In this document: one piece after another, positions 49,058 through 57,148 of the stretch
Layout of the letters: the number at the start of each line of letters is the position of its first letter
How positions within the stretch are numbered: the first letter of the stretch is position 1
From: Xylanibacter rodentium
GTDB taxonomy: Bacteria > Bacteroidota > Bacteroidia > Bacteroidales > Bacteroidaceae
Reading direction: 5' to 3'
Assembly (NCBI RefSeq): GCF_013166575.1
Contig: NZ_JABKKE010000019.1
Coordinates: 1 to 64,000, forward strand
DNA length: 64,000 nt
Notes under the pieces: generated by a model
Told to the model about the DNA's origin: nothing
The model's input: the letters and a program-made list of their open reading frames with translations, nothing else
The model's database searches: none
Program-made: the position numbers and the translations under genes

Positions 49058-49426
49058 TTAATTCGGTAGAATTTTCTTCACTCTGATTTTCAGCTCTATC
49101 GGATTGAAAGGTTTTACGATATAGTCTTCGGCGCCGATTTCAAGCAGTCTGATGCGTTCGCTCGTACTGTCTTCACTGCTTAGCATTATTACGGGAATAT
49201 GGCGGAAAAGTTCGTTTTGCTTGATCCATTCCAAAAAGTCATCGCCGCGCATTTCGGGCATTCTGATGTCTGATATAATAAGATCTGGTGTGTTGCCTTC
49301 CTGAAGCCATTTCACTCCCTGTAGTCCGTCGGGAAGCCATTGTACGTCATAGTCACTCATGAGATATATAGACAGTACTTTGGCTATAGTCTCCTTATCA
49401 TCCAATATCAGTATTTTCTTTTTCAT
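49058..49426 (-). CDS. Single-domain response regulator (CheY-like)
   Basis: A 122-residue protein that is only a receiver domain. It has the acid pair Asp9-Asp10 (LILDDKE), the phospho-acceptor Asp53 (IISDIRMP), the Ser at LSSED (83-84) and Lys105 (VKPF). All residues needed for phosphorylation are present. It is the first gene of the long polysaccharide operon, which suggests that its phosphorylation controls synthesis, perhaps by contacting the pseudo-receiver of the next protein. No histidine kinase is coded in the window. The promoter lies at 49526-49558. Confidence 0.92.
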   Translation of the reverse strand: MKKKILILDDKETIAKVLSIYLMSDYDVQWLPDGLQGVKWLQEGNTPDLIISDIRMPEMRGDDFLEWIKQNELFRHIPVIMLSSEDSTSERIRLLEIGAEDYIVKPFNPIELKIRVKKILPN

Positions 49427-49525
49427 ATTCGAATTTGATTAGTACGTTAATATTTTAAAGGACATACAATAAACATATCGGTCAGAATACGATAGACCGG
49501 CCGACAATCTTGTATATTCAATTTG

Positions 49526-49558
49526 CAAAGATAATAAAATCTTTTTTATAAAGTCAAG
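49526..49558 (-). promoter_or_regulatory. Promoter of the polysaccharide operon
   Basis: Minus strand: CTTG (49555-49558), a 21-nt spacer, then TATCTTTG (49526-49533). The -33 box has one mismatch. The start codon is 99 nt further on, leaving a leader with a small hairpin (CGGTC...GACCG) that could have a regulatory role. Confidence 0.62.
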
Positions 49559-49824
49559 CGGTTCGTGTTTTTTTGTAAAATTTTCCAGGAAACATCTTTG
49601 TATTTCCGCTTTTCCCATGCCAAAAATTAGAAAACAGCCGGTTCTGTACTGATTGGACGAAGGTAAGATAACAAACCTGTCAATCGTACATAAACGGCCG
49701 GTCATAACTCCAACAGGTCTGTATAATAATACTTGAGATACTATGATGATGATAACGTGAAATATTGTCATTGTCTTGTTAATTCCGAAATTTTAACTTT
49801 TCTTTTTTCTCGAAATAGAAAAGC

Positions 49825-49991
49825 CGGGAGGCCTTCTCTGCTTTCTTGACACACCTTTTTTGCATGTCAGACATGCCGTAAGGGCCTCCCGACACTCCCG
49901 TAAGGGCCGTTTCGCATTGCAATAAGGCCGCCGTCGCAATGCAATAACGGCCTTATTGCATTGCAAAACGGCCCTCTCTGCTTTCTTGACA
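49825..49991. repeat. GC-rich palindromic repeat, family 2, copy 2
   Basis: Nested inverted repeats. CGGGAGGCC (49825-49833) pairs with 49883-49891. The 25-nt arms at 49903-49927 and 49951-49975 match at 23 positions. Between them, GCAATGCAATAA (49936-49947) pairs perfectly with 49953-49964. Near-identical 20-mers ending CTGCTTTCTTGACA lie at 49832-49851 and 49972-49991 as direct repeats. The motif CGCATTGCAA also occurs inverted in the copy at 28844-28922. Confidence 0.65.
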
Positions 49992-50314
49992 AAGCCACAC
50001 TGACGTAACATGCTGATTATCAGTACTCCCCGTTTGGCTCTAAAATCGCTGTTTTCGGGGACATAGCAGAGAAATGCTCGTGTGATGTCGTTTAACACAT
50101 GTTAAAGTAAAGATAAATGATGTTGCGGTTACGTACGATTAATTTATGAAAACCTGCTTACGTATTAAATTTGTTGAAGAACTTAATATACGGATTTTGT
50201 CGCGGTACGACGGCTTGATATGAAAAAATATCCTTGCCCTGAAAAAATATAGTGGTGGAGCAGGGGGAATTGATAGTAATAATCGTATTATATATACAAC
50301 CGATAAATTAATTT

Positions 50315-51814
50315 ATGGCAAACAGATATTTATTAGGATTCGATGTCGGAAGCAGTTCTGTAAAGGCATCGTTGGTAAATGCGGATACGGGCAAATGTGC
50401 AGCTACAGCTTTCTATCCTGAAAGTGAAGCACCTATCATTGCTGTAAAGGCAGGATGGGCCGAGCAGGATCCGCAAATGTGGTGGGACAACGCAAAATTG
50501 AGTTTGAAGAAAATAATGGCCGAATCAGGTGTCACGGCCGACGAAATAGCAGCCATTGGTATCTCTTATCAGATGCATGGTCTGGTATGTGTCGACAAGG
50601 ACTACAAGGCCCTGCGCCCGTCCATAATATGGTGTGACTCGCGTGCCGTGCCATATGGAGAGCGTGCTTTCGTAGATCTTGGCGCTGAAAGGTGTCTCGG
50701 TCATCTGCTCAATTCGCCCGGTAATTTCACTGCTGCAAAACTTGCATGGGTGCGAGAAAACGAACCGCATATATATGAACGTATACATAAGATAATGTTG
50801 CCAGGTGACTATCTGGCTCTCCGTTTGAGCGGACAGGCCAATACCACGGTCAGCGGACTCAGCGAAGGCATGTTTTGGGATTTCCGTGAAGGGCGTGTCG
50901 CTGATTTTCTCATGGACTACTACGGATTCGACAGTTCGCTCATATCAGACATAGTTCCCACTTTCAGTATACAGAGCCGTGTCTCGGCCGCTGCCGCTGC
51001 CGAGACGGGACTTAAAGAAGGCACCCCGATTACATATCGGGCCGGCGACCAGCCTAACAACGCGCTCAGCCTGAATGTGTTCAATCCGGGTGAGATAGCT
51101 TCCACGGCAGGCACGTCGGGAGTGGTATACGGTGTGCTGGGTGATGTAAACTACGACCCGAAGAGCCGCGTCAATACGTTTGCACATGTCAATCATACTG
51201 CAGAGCAGACACGTCTGGGTGTATTGCTCTGCATCAACGGCACCGGCATCCTCAATGCCTGGGTGCGCCGTACGGTGGCACCGGAAGGTATCAGCTATGC
51301 CGATATGAATGACCTTACGGTTTCCGTGCCAATCGGTAGCGAGGGAATTACGGTGATTCCTTTCGGCAACGGAGCGGAGCGTGTGCTTGAGAACCGTGAG
51401 ATAGGTTGCTCGGTGAGCGGCATAAACTTCAACAAGCACGGCAAGGCACATATCGTCCGTGCCGCCCAGGAAGGCATCGTGTTCAGTTTTTGCTATGGCA
51501 TGGAGGTGATGCAGCAGATGGGCATGGACATCCGCAAGATACACGCCGGACGTGCCAATATGTTCCTCAGTCCGTTGTTCCGCGACACGCTGGCAGGAGT
51601 GAGTGGTGCCACCATCGAACTGTACGACACCGACGGTAGCGTGGGTGCGGCCAAGGGTGCGGGCATCGGTGCCGGCATATACAAGGACAACAACGAGGCG
51701 TTTGCCACACTCGACAAGTTGCAGGTGATAGAGCCAGACGAGGCACATCGTAACGAGTATCTTGAAGCATACGCACGATGGAAAGAGACACTGGAGAAAC
51801 AGATTAAACAATAA
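50315..51814 (+). CDS. xylB: Xylulokinase
   Basis: Phosphorylates D-xylulose to xylulose 5-phosphate, which feeds the pentose phosphate pathway. The 499-residue FGGY-family kinase has the N-terminal phosphate-binding LLGFDVGSSSVKASLVNADT, the substrate-region IIWCDSRAVPYGE and FTAAKLAWVRENEP. The C-terminal ATP-binding part has INGTGILNAWVRRT, GGAxxxx-like spacing near GANGAERV and DGSVGAAKGAGIGAG. It is followed after 25 nt by xylA, forming a two-gene operon that ends in a terminator. No regulator or xylose transporter is adjacent. Confidence 0.95.
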   Translation: MANRYLLGFDVGSSSVKASLVNADTGKCAATAFYPESEAPIIAVKAGWAEQDPQMWWDNAKLSLKKIMAESGVTADEIAAIGISYQMHGLVCVDKDYKALRPSIIWCDSRAVPYGERAFVDLGAERCLGHLLNSPGNFTAAKLAWVRENEPHIYERIHKIMLPGDYLALRLSGQANTTVSGLSEGMFWDFREGRVADFLMDYYGFDSSLISDIVPTFSIQSRVSAAAAAETGLKEGTPITYRAGDQPNNALSLNVFNPGEIASTAGTSGVVYGVLGDVNYDPKSRVNTFAHVNHTAEQTRLGVLLCINGTGILNAWVRRTVAPEGISYADMNDLTVSVPIGSEGITVIPFGNGAERVLENREIGCSVSGINFNKHGKAHIVRAAQEGIVFSFCYGMEVMQQMGMDIRKIHAGRANMFLSPLFRDTLAGVSGATIELYDTDGSVGAAKGAGIGAGIYKDNNEAFATLDKLQVIEPDEAHRNEYLEAYARWKETLEKQIKQ

Positions 51815-51839
51815 TAAAACCTTTTAAATTAAGAATATT

Positions 51840-53156
51840 ATGGCAAAAGAGTATTTTCCGCAAATAGGAAAAATTCCTTTCGAAGGAACTGAGAGCAAGA
51901 ACGTGATGGCATTCCACTACTACGATCCGGAGCGTATGGTGATGGGCAAGAAGATGAAGGACTGGCTACGCTTCTCTATGGCATGGTGGCACACACTGTG
52001 CGGAGCATCGGGCGACCAGTTTGGCGGGCAGACCCGCAGCTACGAGTGGGACAAGGCCGACTGTGCCGTACAGCGCGCCAAGGATAAGATGGATGCCGGT
52101 TTCGAGATAATGCAGAAACTGGGTATCGAGTATTTCTGTTTCCACGATGTTGACCTCGTTGAAGAGGGTGCTACCATCGAGGAGTATGAGGCTCGTATGA
52201 AGGCTATCACCGACTACGCACAGGAGAAGATGGCCGAGACTGGTATCAAACTGCTGTGGGGTACTGCAAACGTATTCGGAAACAAGCGATATATGAACGG
52301 TGCCGCTACCAACCCCGACTTCGACGTTGTGGCACGTGCCGGCGTGCAGATCAAGAACGCTATCGACGCTACCATCAAGCTCGGAGGACAGAACTACGTG
52401 TTCTGGGGCGGACGTGAGGGCTACATGAGCCTGCTAAACACACAGATGCAGCGTGAGAAGAACCATCTTGCAAAGATGCTGACTGCAGCACGTGACTATG
52501 CACGTTCCAAGGGATTTACCGGAACGTTCCTCATCGAGCCGAAGCCTATGGAGCCAACAAAGCATCAGTATGACGTTGACACGGAGACTGTTATCGGTTT
52601 CTTGAAAGCCAACGGACTGGAGAAAGACTTCAAGGTGAACATCGAGGTTAATCACGCTACTTTGGCAGGTCACACATTCGAGCACGAACTGGCTGTGGCT
52701 GTGGACAATGGCATGCTCGGTTCTATCGACGCCAACCGCGGTGACGCTCAGAACGGATGGGACACCGACCAGTTCCCCATTGACAACTACGAGTTGACAC
52801 AGGCAATGATGCAGGTTATCCGCAATGGCGGTCTGGGCAACGGCGGTTCTAACTTCGATGCCAAGCTGCGTCGCAACTCTACCGACCCCGAGGATATATT
52901 CATCGCCCATATCAGCGGTATGGACGCCATGGCACGTGCGTTGCTCAATGCAGCAGCGATTCTTGAGGAAAGCGAGCTGCCCGCAATGCTGACCGAGCGC
53001 TATGCCAGCTTCGACAGCGGTATCGGCAAGGACTTTGAGGATGGCAAGCTGAGCCTGGAGCAGATTTACGAGTACGGCAAGAAGGTGGAAGAGCCGAAGG
53101 CTACCAGTGGCAAGCAGGAGAAATATGAGACAATCGTTGCGCTCTACACAAAGTAA
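51840..53156 (+). CDS. xylA: Xylose isomerase
   Basis: Converts D-xylose to D-xylulose with two divalent metals. The 438-residue protein is a class II-type TIM barrel. It has the catalytic His region FCFHDVDLVEEG, the metal-binding FLIEPKPMEPTKHQYD and VNIEVNHATLAGHTFEHEL. The second metal block is GSIDANRGDAQNGWDTDQFP. The length and sequence resemble the Bacteroides-type enzymes. It lies directly behind xylB; the order kinase then isomerase is usual in Bacteroidales. Confidence 0.97.
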   Translation: MAKEYFPQIGKIPFEGTESKNVMAFHYYDPERMVMGKKMKDWLRFSMAWWHTLCGASGDQFGGQTRSYEWDKADCAVQRAKDKMDAGFEIMQKLGIEYFCFHDVDLVEEGATIEEYEARMKAITDYAQEKMAETGIKLLWGTANVFGNKRYMNGAATNPDFDVVARAGVQIKNAIDATIKLGGQNYVFWGGREGYMSLLNTQMQREKNHLAKMLTAARDYARSKGFTGTFLIEPKPMEPTKHQYDVDTETVIGFLKANGLEKDFKVNIEVNHATLAGHTFEHELAVAVDNGMLGSIDANRGDAQNGWDTDQFPIDNYELTQAMMQVIRNGGLGNGGSNFDAKLRRNSTDPEDIFIAHISGMDAMARALLNAAAILEESELPAMLTERYASFDSGIGKDFEDGKLSLEQIYEYGKKVEEPKATSGKQEKYETIVALYTK

Positions 53157-53188
53157 GACGATAAGTTCTGAATTGAATAATTGAAGAA

Positions 53189-53249
53189 AAACCGGTAACT
53201 GCGCCTTCCGCCTCCGATGGGTGGGAGCGTGGTTATCGGTTTGTTTTTT
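53189..53249 (+). terminator. Terminator of xylBA
   Basis: AAACCGGTAAC (53189-53199) pairs with GTTATCGGTTT (53232-53242) with one G-T pair, followed by G and a T7 run. It lies 33 nt past the xylA stop. Confidence 0.75.
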
Positions 53250-53301
53250 ATGGCGGGCAGATGATTTTGCCTGCGAATATAAGGCAATGTTCACGTAAAA
53301 T

Positions 53302-53381
53302 GTAGGGACATATTCTTGTATTTGTCCGTTTATAATATATAGATATATATTGACCGGACAAATACAAGAATATGTCCCTAC
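53302..53381. repeat. Palindromic repeat, family 1, copy 3 (perfect)
   Basis: The 27-nt arms at 53302-53328 and 53355-53381 are perfect inverted copies (GTAGGGACATATTC... to ...TTTGTCCG) around an AT-only centre. It lies between the convergent xylA and 53450 genes. The perfect arms suggest recent movement or selection on the hairpin. Confidence 0.85.
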
Positions 53382-53449
53382 GATGTTTATTTATGGGCGC
53401 GTGTGCTCCGTTCTCCTCCCCTTTGGGGAGGTCGGGAGAGGCCGCCCCT

Positions 53450-53890
53450 TTACTCCTCCTCCTTATATGGCGTCATGTCGACGGCCTTGAACTTGAAGTC
53501 GCTGTCGGTTATGTAACGCACTTCGAACGGTGTCTTGGCTTTCACTGTATACTTGCGTTTCATCTTCATCAGTTTCTCCTCGACTTCTTTTTTCTTCTCT
53601 GAGAAAACCACGACACATGTTCTGTTGGGCATGTTCTGCATGTCGGTAAAATAGTTCTTCAACTGATAGGAATAGTTGTCGCGTCCCAAAAGGTAGTTAC
53701 CTTTGCTCTCCACCCATGCACTGTCCACGGCCTGAACGTTGGTGAAGTATACAATGGAGTCGGTAAATGACGCCGAGAATCCGAACATGTATATTCTCGG
53801 CACCATCTTACTCTTTGCCGATACTCCCGTCGTTGCAGCAACGGCTGACAGGAATATGGCTGCGGTCAAGATGTACTTAAATGATTTCAT
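53450..53890 (-). CDS. Small secreted hypothetical protein downstream of rpoD
   Basis: A 146-residue protein with a signal peptide (YILTAAIFLSAVAATTGVSA) and a mature part without a recognised domain. Visible stretches are PRIYMFGFSASFTDSIVYFT, NMPNRTCVVVFSEKKKEVEE and YTVKAKTPFEVRYITDSDFK. The Lys-rich block suggests interaction with other envelope components, but the role is unknown. It starts 9 nt after rpoD on the same strand and so depends on the rpoD promoter unless an internal one exists. From memory, similar short proteins occur in Bacteroidales. Confidence 0.7.
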   Translation of the reverse strand: MKSFKYILTAAIFLSAVAATTGVSAKSKMVPRIYMFGFSASFTDSIVYFTNVQAVDSAWVESKGNYLLGRDNYSYQLKNYFTDMQNMPNRTCVVVFSEKKKEVEEKLMKMKRKYTVKAKTPFEVRYITDSDFKFKAVDMTPYKEEE

Positions 53891-53899
53891 TTATTGATA

Positions 53900-54763
53900 T
53901 TATTGTCCTAAATATGGTTTCAGCGTATTGTTGTTTGTGCTGATACGCAGTTTGCGGATGGCCTTTTCCTTTATCTGCCGCACACGTTCGCGTGTAAGAC
54001 CGTATTTCGCGCCGATTTCCTCGAGAGTCATTTCCTTACGGTTGATGCCGAAGAATGATTCGATGACGTTACGTTCGCGTATGTTCAGGCATCGCAGAAC
54101 TCTGTTGATTTCTTTTCTGAGCGATTCTATCAGCAGAGGCTTGTCCACCATTGGTGTATCGTTGTCTGCCAATACATCAAGCAGGCTGTTGTCTTCACCG
54201 TCTGTGAACGGTGCGTCTACCGAAATGTGCTTGCCGGTGACTCTGAGAGTGTCGTCAATCTTTTCTTCCGGTATGTCCATATTCTCTGATATTTCCTCTA
54301 TCGAAGGATGACGTTCGTGTTCCTGCTCAAACTTGCTCTGCATGCGGTTTATCTTGCTCATCGATCCTATCTGATTCAGCGGCAACCGTACTATGCGACT
54401 CTTCTCGGCTATTGCGTGCAGAATGCTTTGGCGTATCCACCATACGGCATAGGATATGAACTTGAATCCACGTGTCTCATCAAATTTTTCGGCGGCTTTT
54501 ATCAGTCCGACGTTGCCTTCGTTGATAAGGTCGGGCAGACTCATACCCTGATTCTGATACTGTTTGGCCACTGATACGACAAATCTCAAGTTGGCCCTTG
54601 TCAGCCGTTCGAGTGCTTTCCGGTCTCCTTTGCGTATGCGTTGTGCCAGTTCAACTTCCTCTTCTACCGTAAGAAGTTCCTCACGGCCTATTTCCTGAAG
54701 GTATTTTTCAAGAGACTCGCTCTCCCGATTGGTGATTGACTTGATTATTTTAAGCTGTCTCAT
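53900..54763 (-). CDS. rpoD: Primary RNA polymerase sigma factor
   Basis: Group 1 sigma-70 factor that directs RNA polymerase to housekeeping promoters. At 287 residues it lacks region 1.1 and the long non-conserved region of E. coli RpoD, as is normal for Bacteroidota. Regions: 1.2 ([20 protein letters not shown]), 2.1-2.4 ([20 protein letters not shown], then [20 protein letters not shown]), 3 ([20 protein letters not shown]) and 4.2 with the helix-turn-helix [20 protein letters not shown]. It has a consensus promoter at 54789-54819 that it should itself recognise. Confidence 0.96.
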   Translation of the reverse strand: MRQLKIIKSITNRESESLEKYLQEIGREELLTVEEEVELAQRIRKGDRKALERLTRANLRFVVSVAKQYQNQGMSLPDLINEGNVGLIKAAEKFDETRGFKFISYAVWWIRQSILHAIAEKSRIVRLPLNQIGSMSKINRMQSKFEQEHERHPSIEEISENMDIPEEKIDDTLRVTGKHISVDAPFTDGEDNSLLDVLADNDTPMVDKPLLIESLRKEINRVLRCLNIRERNVIESFFGINRKEMTLEEIGAKYGLTRERVRQIKEKAIRKLRISTNNNTLKPYLGQ

Positions 54764-54788
54764 AGGCCGTATGGGTTTATCTTAGTTG

Positions 54789-54819
54789 CAAAGTTAAATT
54801 TATTTTTTAGAATGACAAA
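54789..54819 (-). promoter_or_regulatory. Promoter of rpoD
   Basis: Minus strand: TTTG (54816-54819), a 19-nt spacer, then TAACTTTG (54789-54796), 26 nt from the rpoD start codon. Confidence 0.75.
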
Positions 54820-54839
54820 GAAAAAGGTGAAAAATGAGA

Positions 54840-54897
54840 AATGAAGAATTTACTATCGCCGGTTTTCTGTGTTTACCGCATTAGCAAATTCTTCATT
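54840..54897. repeat. Inverted repeat between htrA and rpoD
   Basis: AATGAAGAATTT (54840-54851) pairs perfectly with 54886-54897. It is extended by further copies of an ATTCTTCATTTTT-type pentamer run up to about 54925. A related T-rich run lies at 10840-10895. From memory, this element with a central GCCGGT/ACCGCAT part is dispersed in Bacteroidales. It may end the htrA transcript. Confidence 0.6.
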
Positions 54898-54919
54898 CTT
54901 CATTTTTCATTCTTCATTT

Positions 54920-56392
54920 TCATTCACTCAGCGGTACAGCGGCATAAGCCTTCTTGCCTGTGGGCCACATGCCCTGTATGTAGAGCACCGGTTCTCTGCT
55001 TGTTGAAGCCTCTTTGACAATGTCTTGCAGTTCGTTGATAGTGGTCACATTCCGGTTGTTCACTTTCTGTATGATGAAGCCCTTGCTTATACCGGCTTCT
55101 TTCATCTTGCCGCTGTTAACCTTTATTACTTCAAGACCGTAGTTGATGCCCAACTGTTTCTTCTGAGCCTCTGTCACCTCGCGGAAGTTTGCTCCCAAAA
55201 CGTCAAGGTCTGCGTTCTTCACCACTTTGGTGTTGCCCTGTTCGTTTTTCAGAGTCACCGTTTCGGTTTTCTTCTTCTTGTCGCGCAGGTATGTGAGTGT
55301 AACCTTGTCGCCGGGACGTTTCTTTGCTATCACTTCCTGAAGTTCGGCCATACGTGTCACTTTTTCTCCGTCAATGGCGGTTATAACGTCACCTTCCTTT
55401 ATGCCGGCATCGGCAGCGGCACCGTCTTCCACAACCTTGGCCACATAGATACCCTCCATCGTGCCGAGGTCGATTTCCTTGCCTTGTTCTTTCTGCATGT
55501 CAACATAATTCTTGACGTCGCTGCCTTGTATTCCTATCATGGCACGCTGTACGGTGCCGTACTTCTTCAGGTCGTCCACAACTTTGTTCATGATGGTTGT
55601 AGGGATGGCAAAGCCATATCCGCTGTATGAACCGGTCTGAGAATAGAGCATGGCGTTGATACCCACAAGTTCACCGCGGGTGTTAACCAATGCACCTCCG
55701 GAGTTACCCGCGTTGATTGCGGCATCAGTCTGTATGAACGACTCTACACCGTTGGCGCCCAGTGAGCGTGCCTTAGCGCTGACGATACCGGCGGTGACAG
55801 TGTTGTTGAGTCCGAGCGGGTTGCCCACTGCAAGTACCCATTCGCCTACTTTGATATCGTTGCTGTTGGCTATGGTGATGGCCGGGAGATTTTTGCCGTC
55901 AATTTTTATCAGAGCCAAGTCGGTGGTTTTGTCCGTTCCGATGATGCGTGCCGAGTGCTCCTGGTTGTCGTTGAGCGTCACGGTCAGTTCATCTGCACCG
56001 TCCACTACGTGATTGTTGGTGACGATATATCCGTCTGCGGATATTATCACGCCCGAGCCGGTGGCGGTGCGTCTGGGAGTCTGCACCTGACGCTTTTGTG
56101 TGCCTCCGTTACCGCGTCCGAAAAATCCGCCGAATGGGTCGCTGAAGAAGTCACTGAATGGATCACTTTGTACGTCGACTGTCTTTATCTTGCTGTTCTG
56201 CACATACTTTATATGCACAACGGATGGCAGTGCTTTCTCGGCTGCGAATGTCAGGTCGACCGGTTGGCCGGCCGGAGCACTTGCTGCTGCCGCTACCGTT
56301 GTGGCCGCTCCGGCCTTGTTGAATGCTGCCACGGAAAAGACGATTGCTACGAGGCAAATCGCCGGTAATAAATAATTTGCAATCTTTTTCAT
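54920..56392 (-). CDS. htrA: HtrA/DegP-family serine protease
   Basis: Periplasmic protease/chaperone for misfolded envelope proteins. The 490-residue protein has a signal peptide or anchor (residues 1-30) and a trypsin-like domain with triad His128 (TNNHVVD), Asp159 (TTDLALIKI) and Ser231 (NAGNSGGAL). Two PDZ domains follow (about 265-370 and 395-490). A Gly/Phe-rich loop, DPFSDFFSDPFGGFFGRGN (about 77-95), lies before the first strand, as in DegP-type enzymes. A -7-like TATATTTG lies at 56449-56456 on the minus strand without a clear -33 box. Confidence 0.95.
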   Translation of the reverse strand: MKKIANYLLPAICLVAIVFSVAAFNKAGAATTVAAAASAPAGQPVDLTFAAEKALPSVVHIKYVQNSKIKTVDVQSDPFSDFFSDPFGGFFGRGNGGTQKRQVQTPRRTATGSGVIISADGYIVTNNHVVDGADELTVTLNDNQEHSARIIGTDKTTDLALIKIDGKNLPAITIANSNDIKVGEWVLAVGNPLGLNNTVTAGIVSAKARSLGANGVESFIQTDAAINAGNSGGALVNTRGELVGINAMLYSQTGSYSGYGFAIPTTIMNKVVDDLKKYGTVQRAMIGIQGSDVKNYVDMQKEQGKEIDLGTMEGIYVAKVVEDGAAADAGIKEGDVITAIDGEKVTRMAELQEVIAKKRPGDKVTLTYLRDKKKKTETVTLKNEQGNTKVVKNADLDVLGANFREVTEAQKKQLGINYGLEVIKVNSGKMKEAGISKGFIIQKVNNRNVTTINELQDIVKEASTSREPVLYIQGMWPTGKKAYAAVPLSE

Positions 56393-56633
56393 CTCAATAA
56401 ATAGTTTAATGTTATTCTGTTGATTGTTATTTCTGTGATTTGTGACTGCAAATATAGGAGCAAATTTTATGATTGTGTCATTTTGACATTTATATTTGTC
56501 GCAATTTAACAGTTGCTTTTATGCAGTTAACGGCTGTTTGCGCAGTGGCGTTATAATTTTACAAATATTAAAAAACGATTATTCTGCCAATATGGCTTCA
56601 TGTGCATTATATGTTAAAATATTGTGCTATTAT

Positions 56634-56664
56634 TTTGTTATCCCGCCAAATTGCTGTACTTTTG
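56634..56664 (+). promoter_or_regulatory. Promoter of rnpB
   Basis: TTTG (56634-56637), a 19-nt spacer, then TACTTTTG (56657-56664). It lies 6 nt before the first base-paired nucleotide of the RNA, a spacing that fits the -7 naming. Confidence 0.82.
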
Positions 56665-56670
56665 CATGTT

Positions 56671-57068
56671 GGAAAGTAGCGGTCCGGTCTGTCGCCGGCA
56701 CTTTTGTGGTGCGGGAGGAAAGTCCGGGCAGTGCAGGGCACTCCGCTTCTGAAAATGGAAGCTGTCGGTGACGGCAGGATATGGCAGAAGAGAATGACCG
56801 CCGTGCGAAAGGCATTTGGTCCGGACCACGGTAAGGGTGAGAAGGTGTGTGTAAGAGACCACCGGCCGTCGGGTGATCGGCGGGCCGTGCCATCCGGAGG
56901 CTGCAAGTTCGCGTAAACCGTCGTCTGAGGGTTGCCCGCCCGAAAGCATGCTTACGTCGGAGGGTAGAATGCTTGAGCCGTGTGGTGACATACGGAGTAG
57001 ATAAATGACAGACACCGCTGCCGTTAACGGTAGCGGGACAGAACCCGGCTTATAGGGCCACTGCTTTC
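56671..57068 (+). ncRNA. rnpB: RNase P RNA (bacterial type A)
   Basis: Catalytic RNA of ribonuclease P, which matures tRNA 5' ends. The conserved block GAGGAAAGTCCGGGC lies near 56717-56731 and its partner region ACAGAACCCGGCTTAT near 57038-57053. The 5' end (AAAGTAGCGGTCC, 56673-56685) and 3' end (GGGCCACTGCTTT, 57055-57067) form helix P1 with one mismatch. A T-rich tract (57069-57075) just after P1 fits termination. The RNA, about 398 nt, lies between a consensus promoter and the YihY gene. Frames overlapping it on either strand are not genes. Confidence 0.96.
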
Positions 57069-57148
57069 TTTTTTTATTTTGTACAAGGGATTGTCGTAGG
57101 AATATAACGTGCACGGGGATTTCTTTTTTTAATTAAATATAAAAGCGG

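Larger units (their letters stand above)
49427..50314. other. Long intergenic region between the polysaccharide operon and xylB
   Basis: Divergent genes leave 888 nt. From left to right: leader and promoter of the polysaccharide operon (to 49558), an AT-rich stretch without clear signals, a palindromic repeat block (49825-49991), then about 300 nt upstream of xylB. In the last part a weak plus-strand box TAAATTTG (50166-50173, with TTTA 19 nt upstream) may start xylB transcription about 140 nt before its ATG. The small frames seen here cross these signals and are not credible genes. Confidence 0.6.

Noticed and set aside
49439..49771. Minus-strand 110-residue frame upstream of the response regulator
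   Set aside because: It crosses the operon promoter and has no domain or codon signature.
56638..57114. Minus-strand 158-residue frame
   Set aside because: It lies over the RNase P RNA gene, which is well supported by conserved blocks and the P1 helix.
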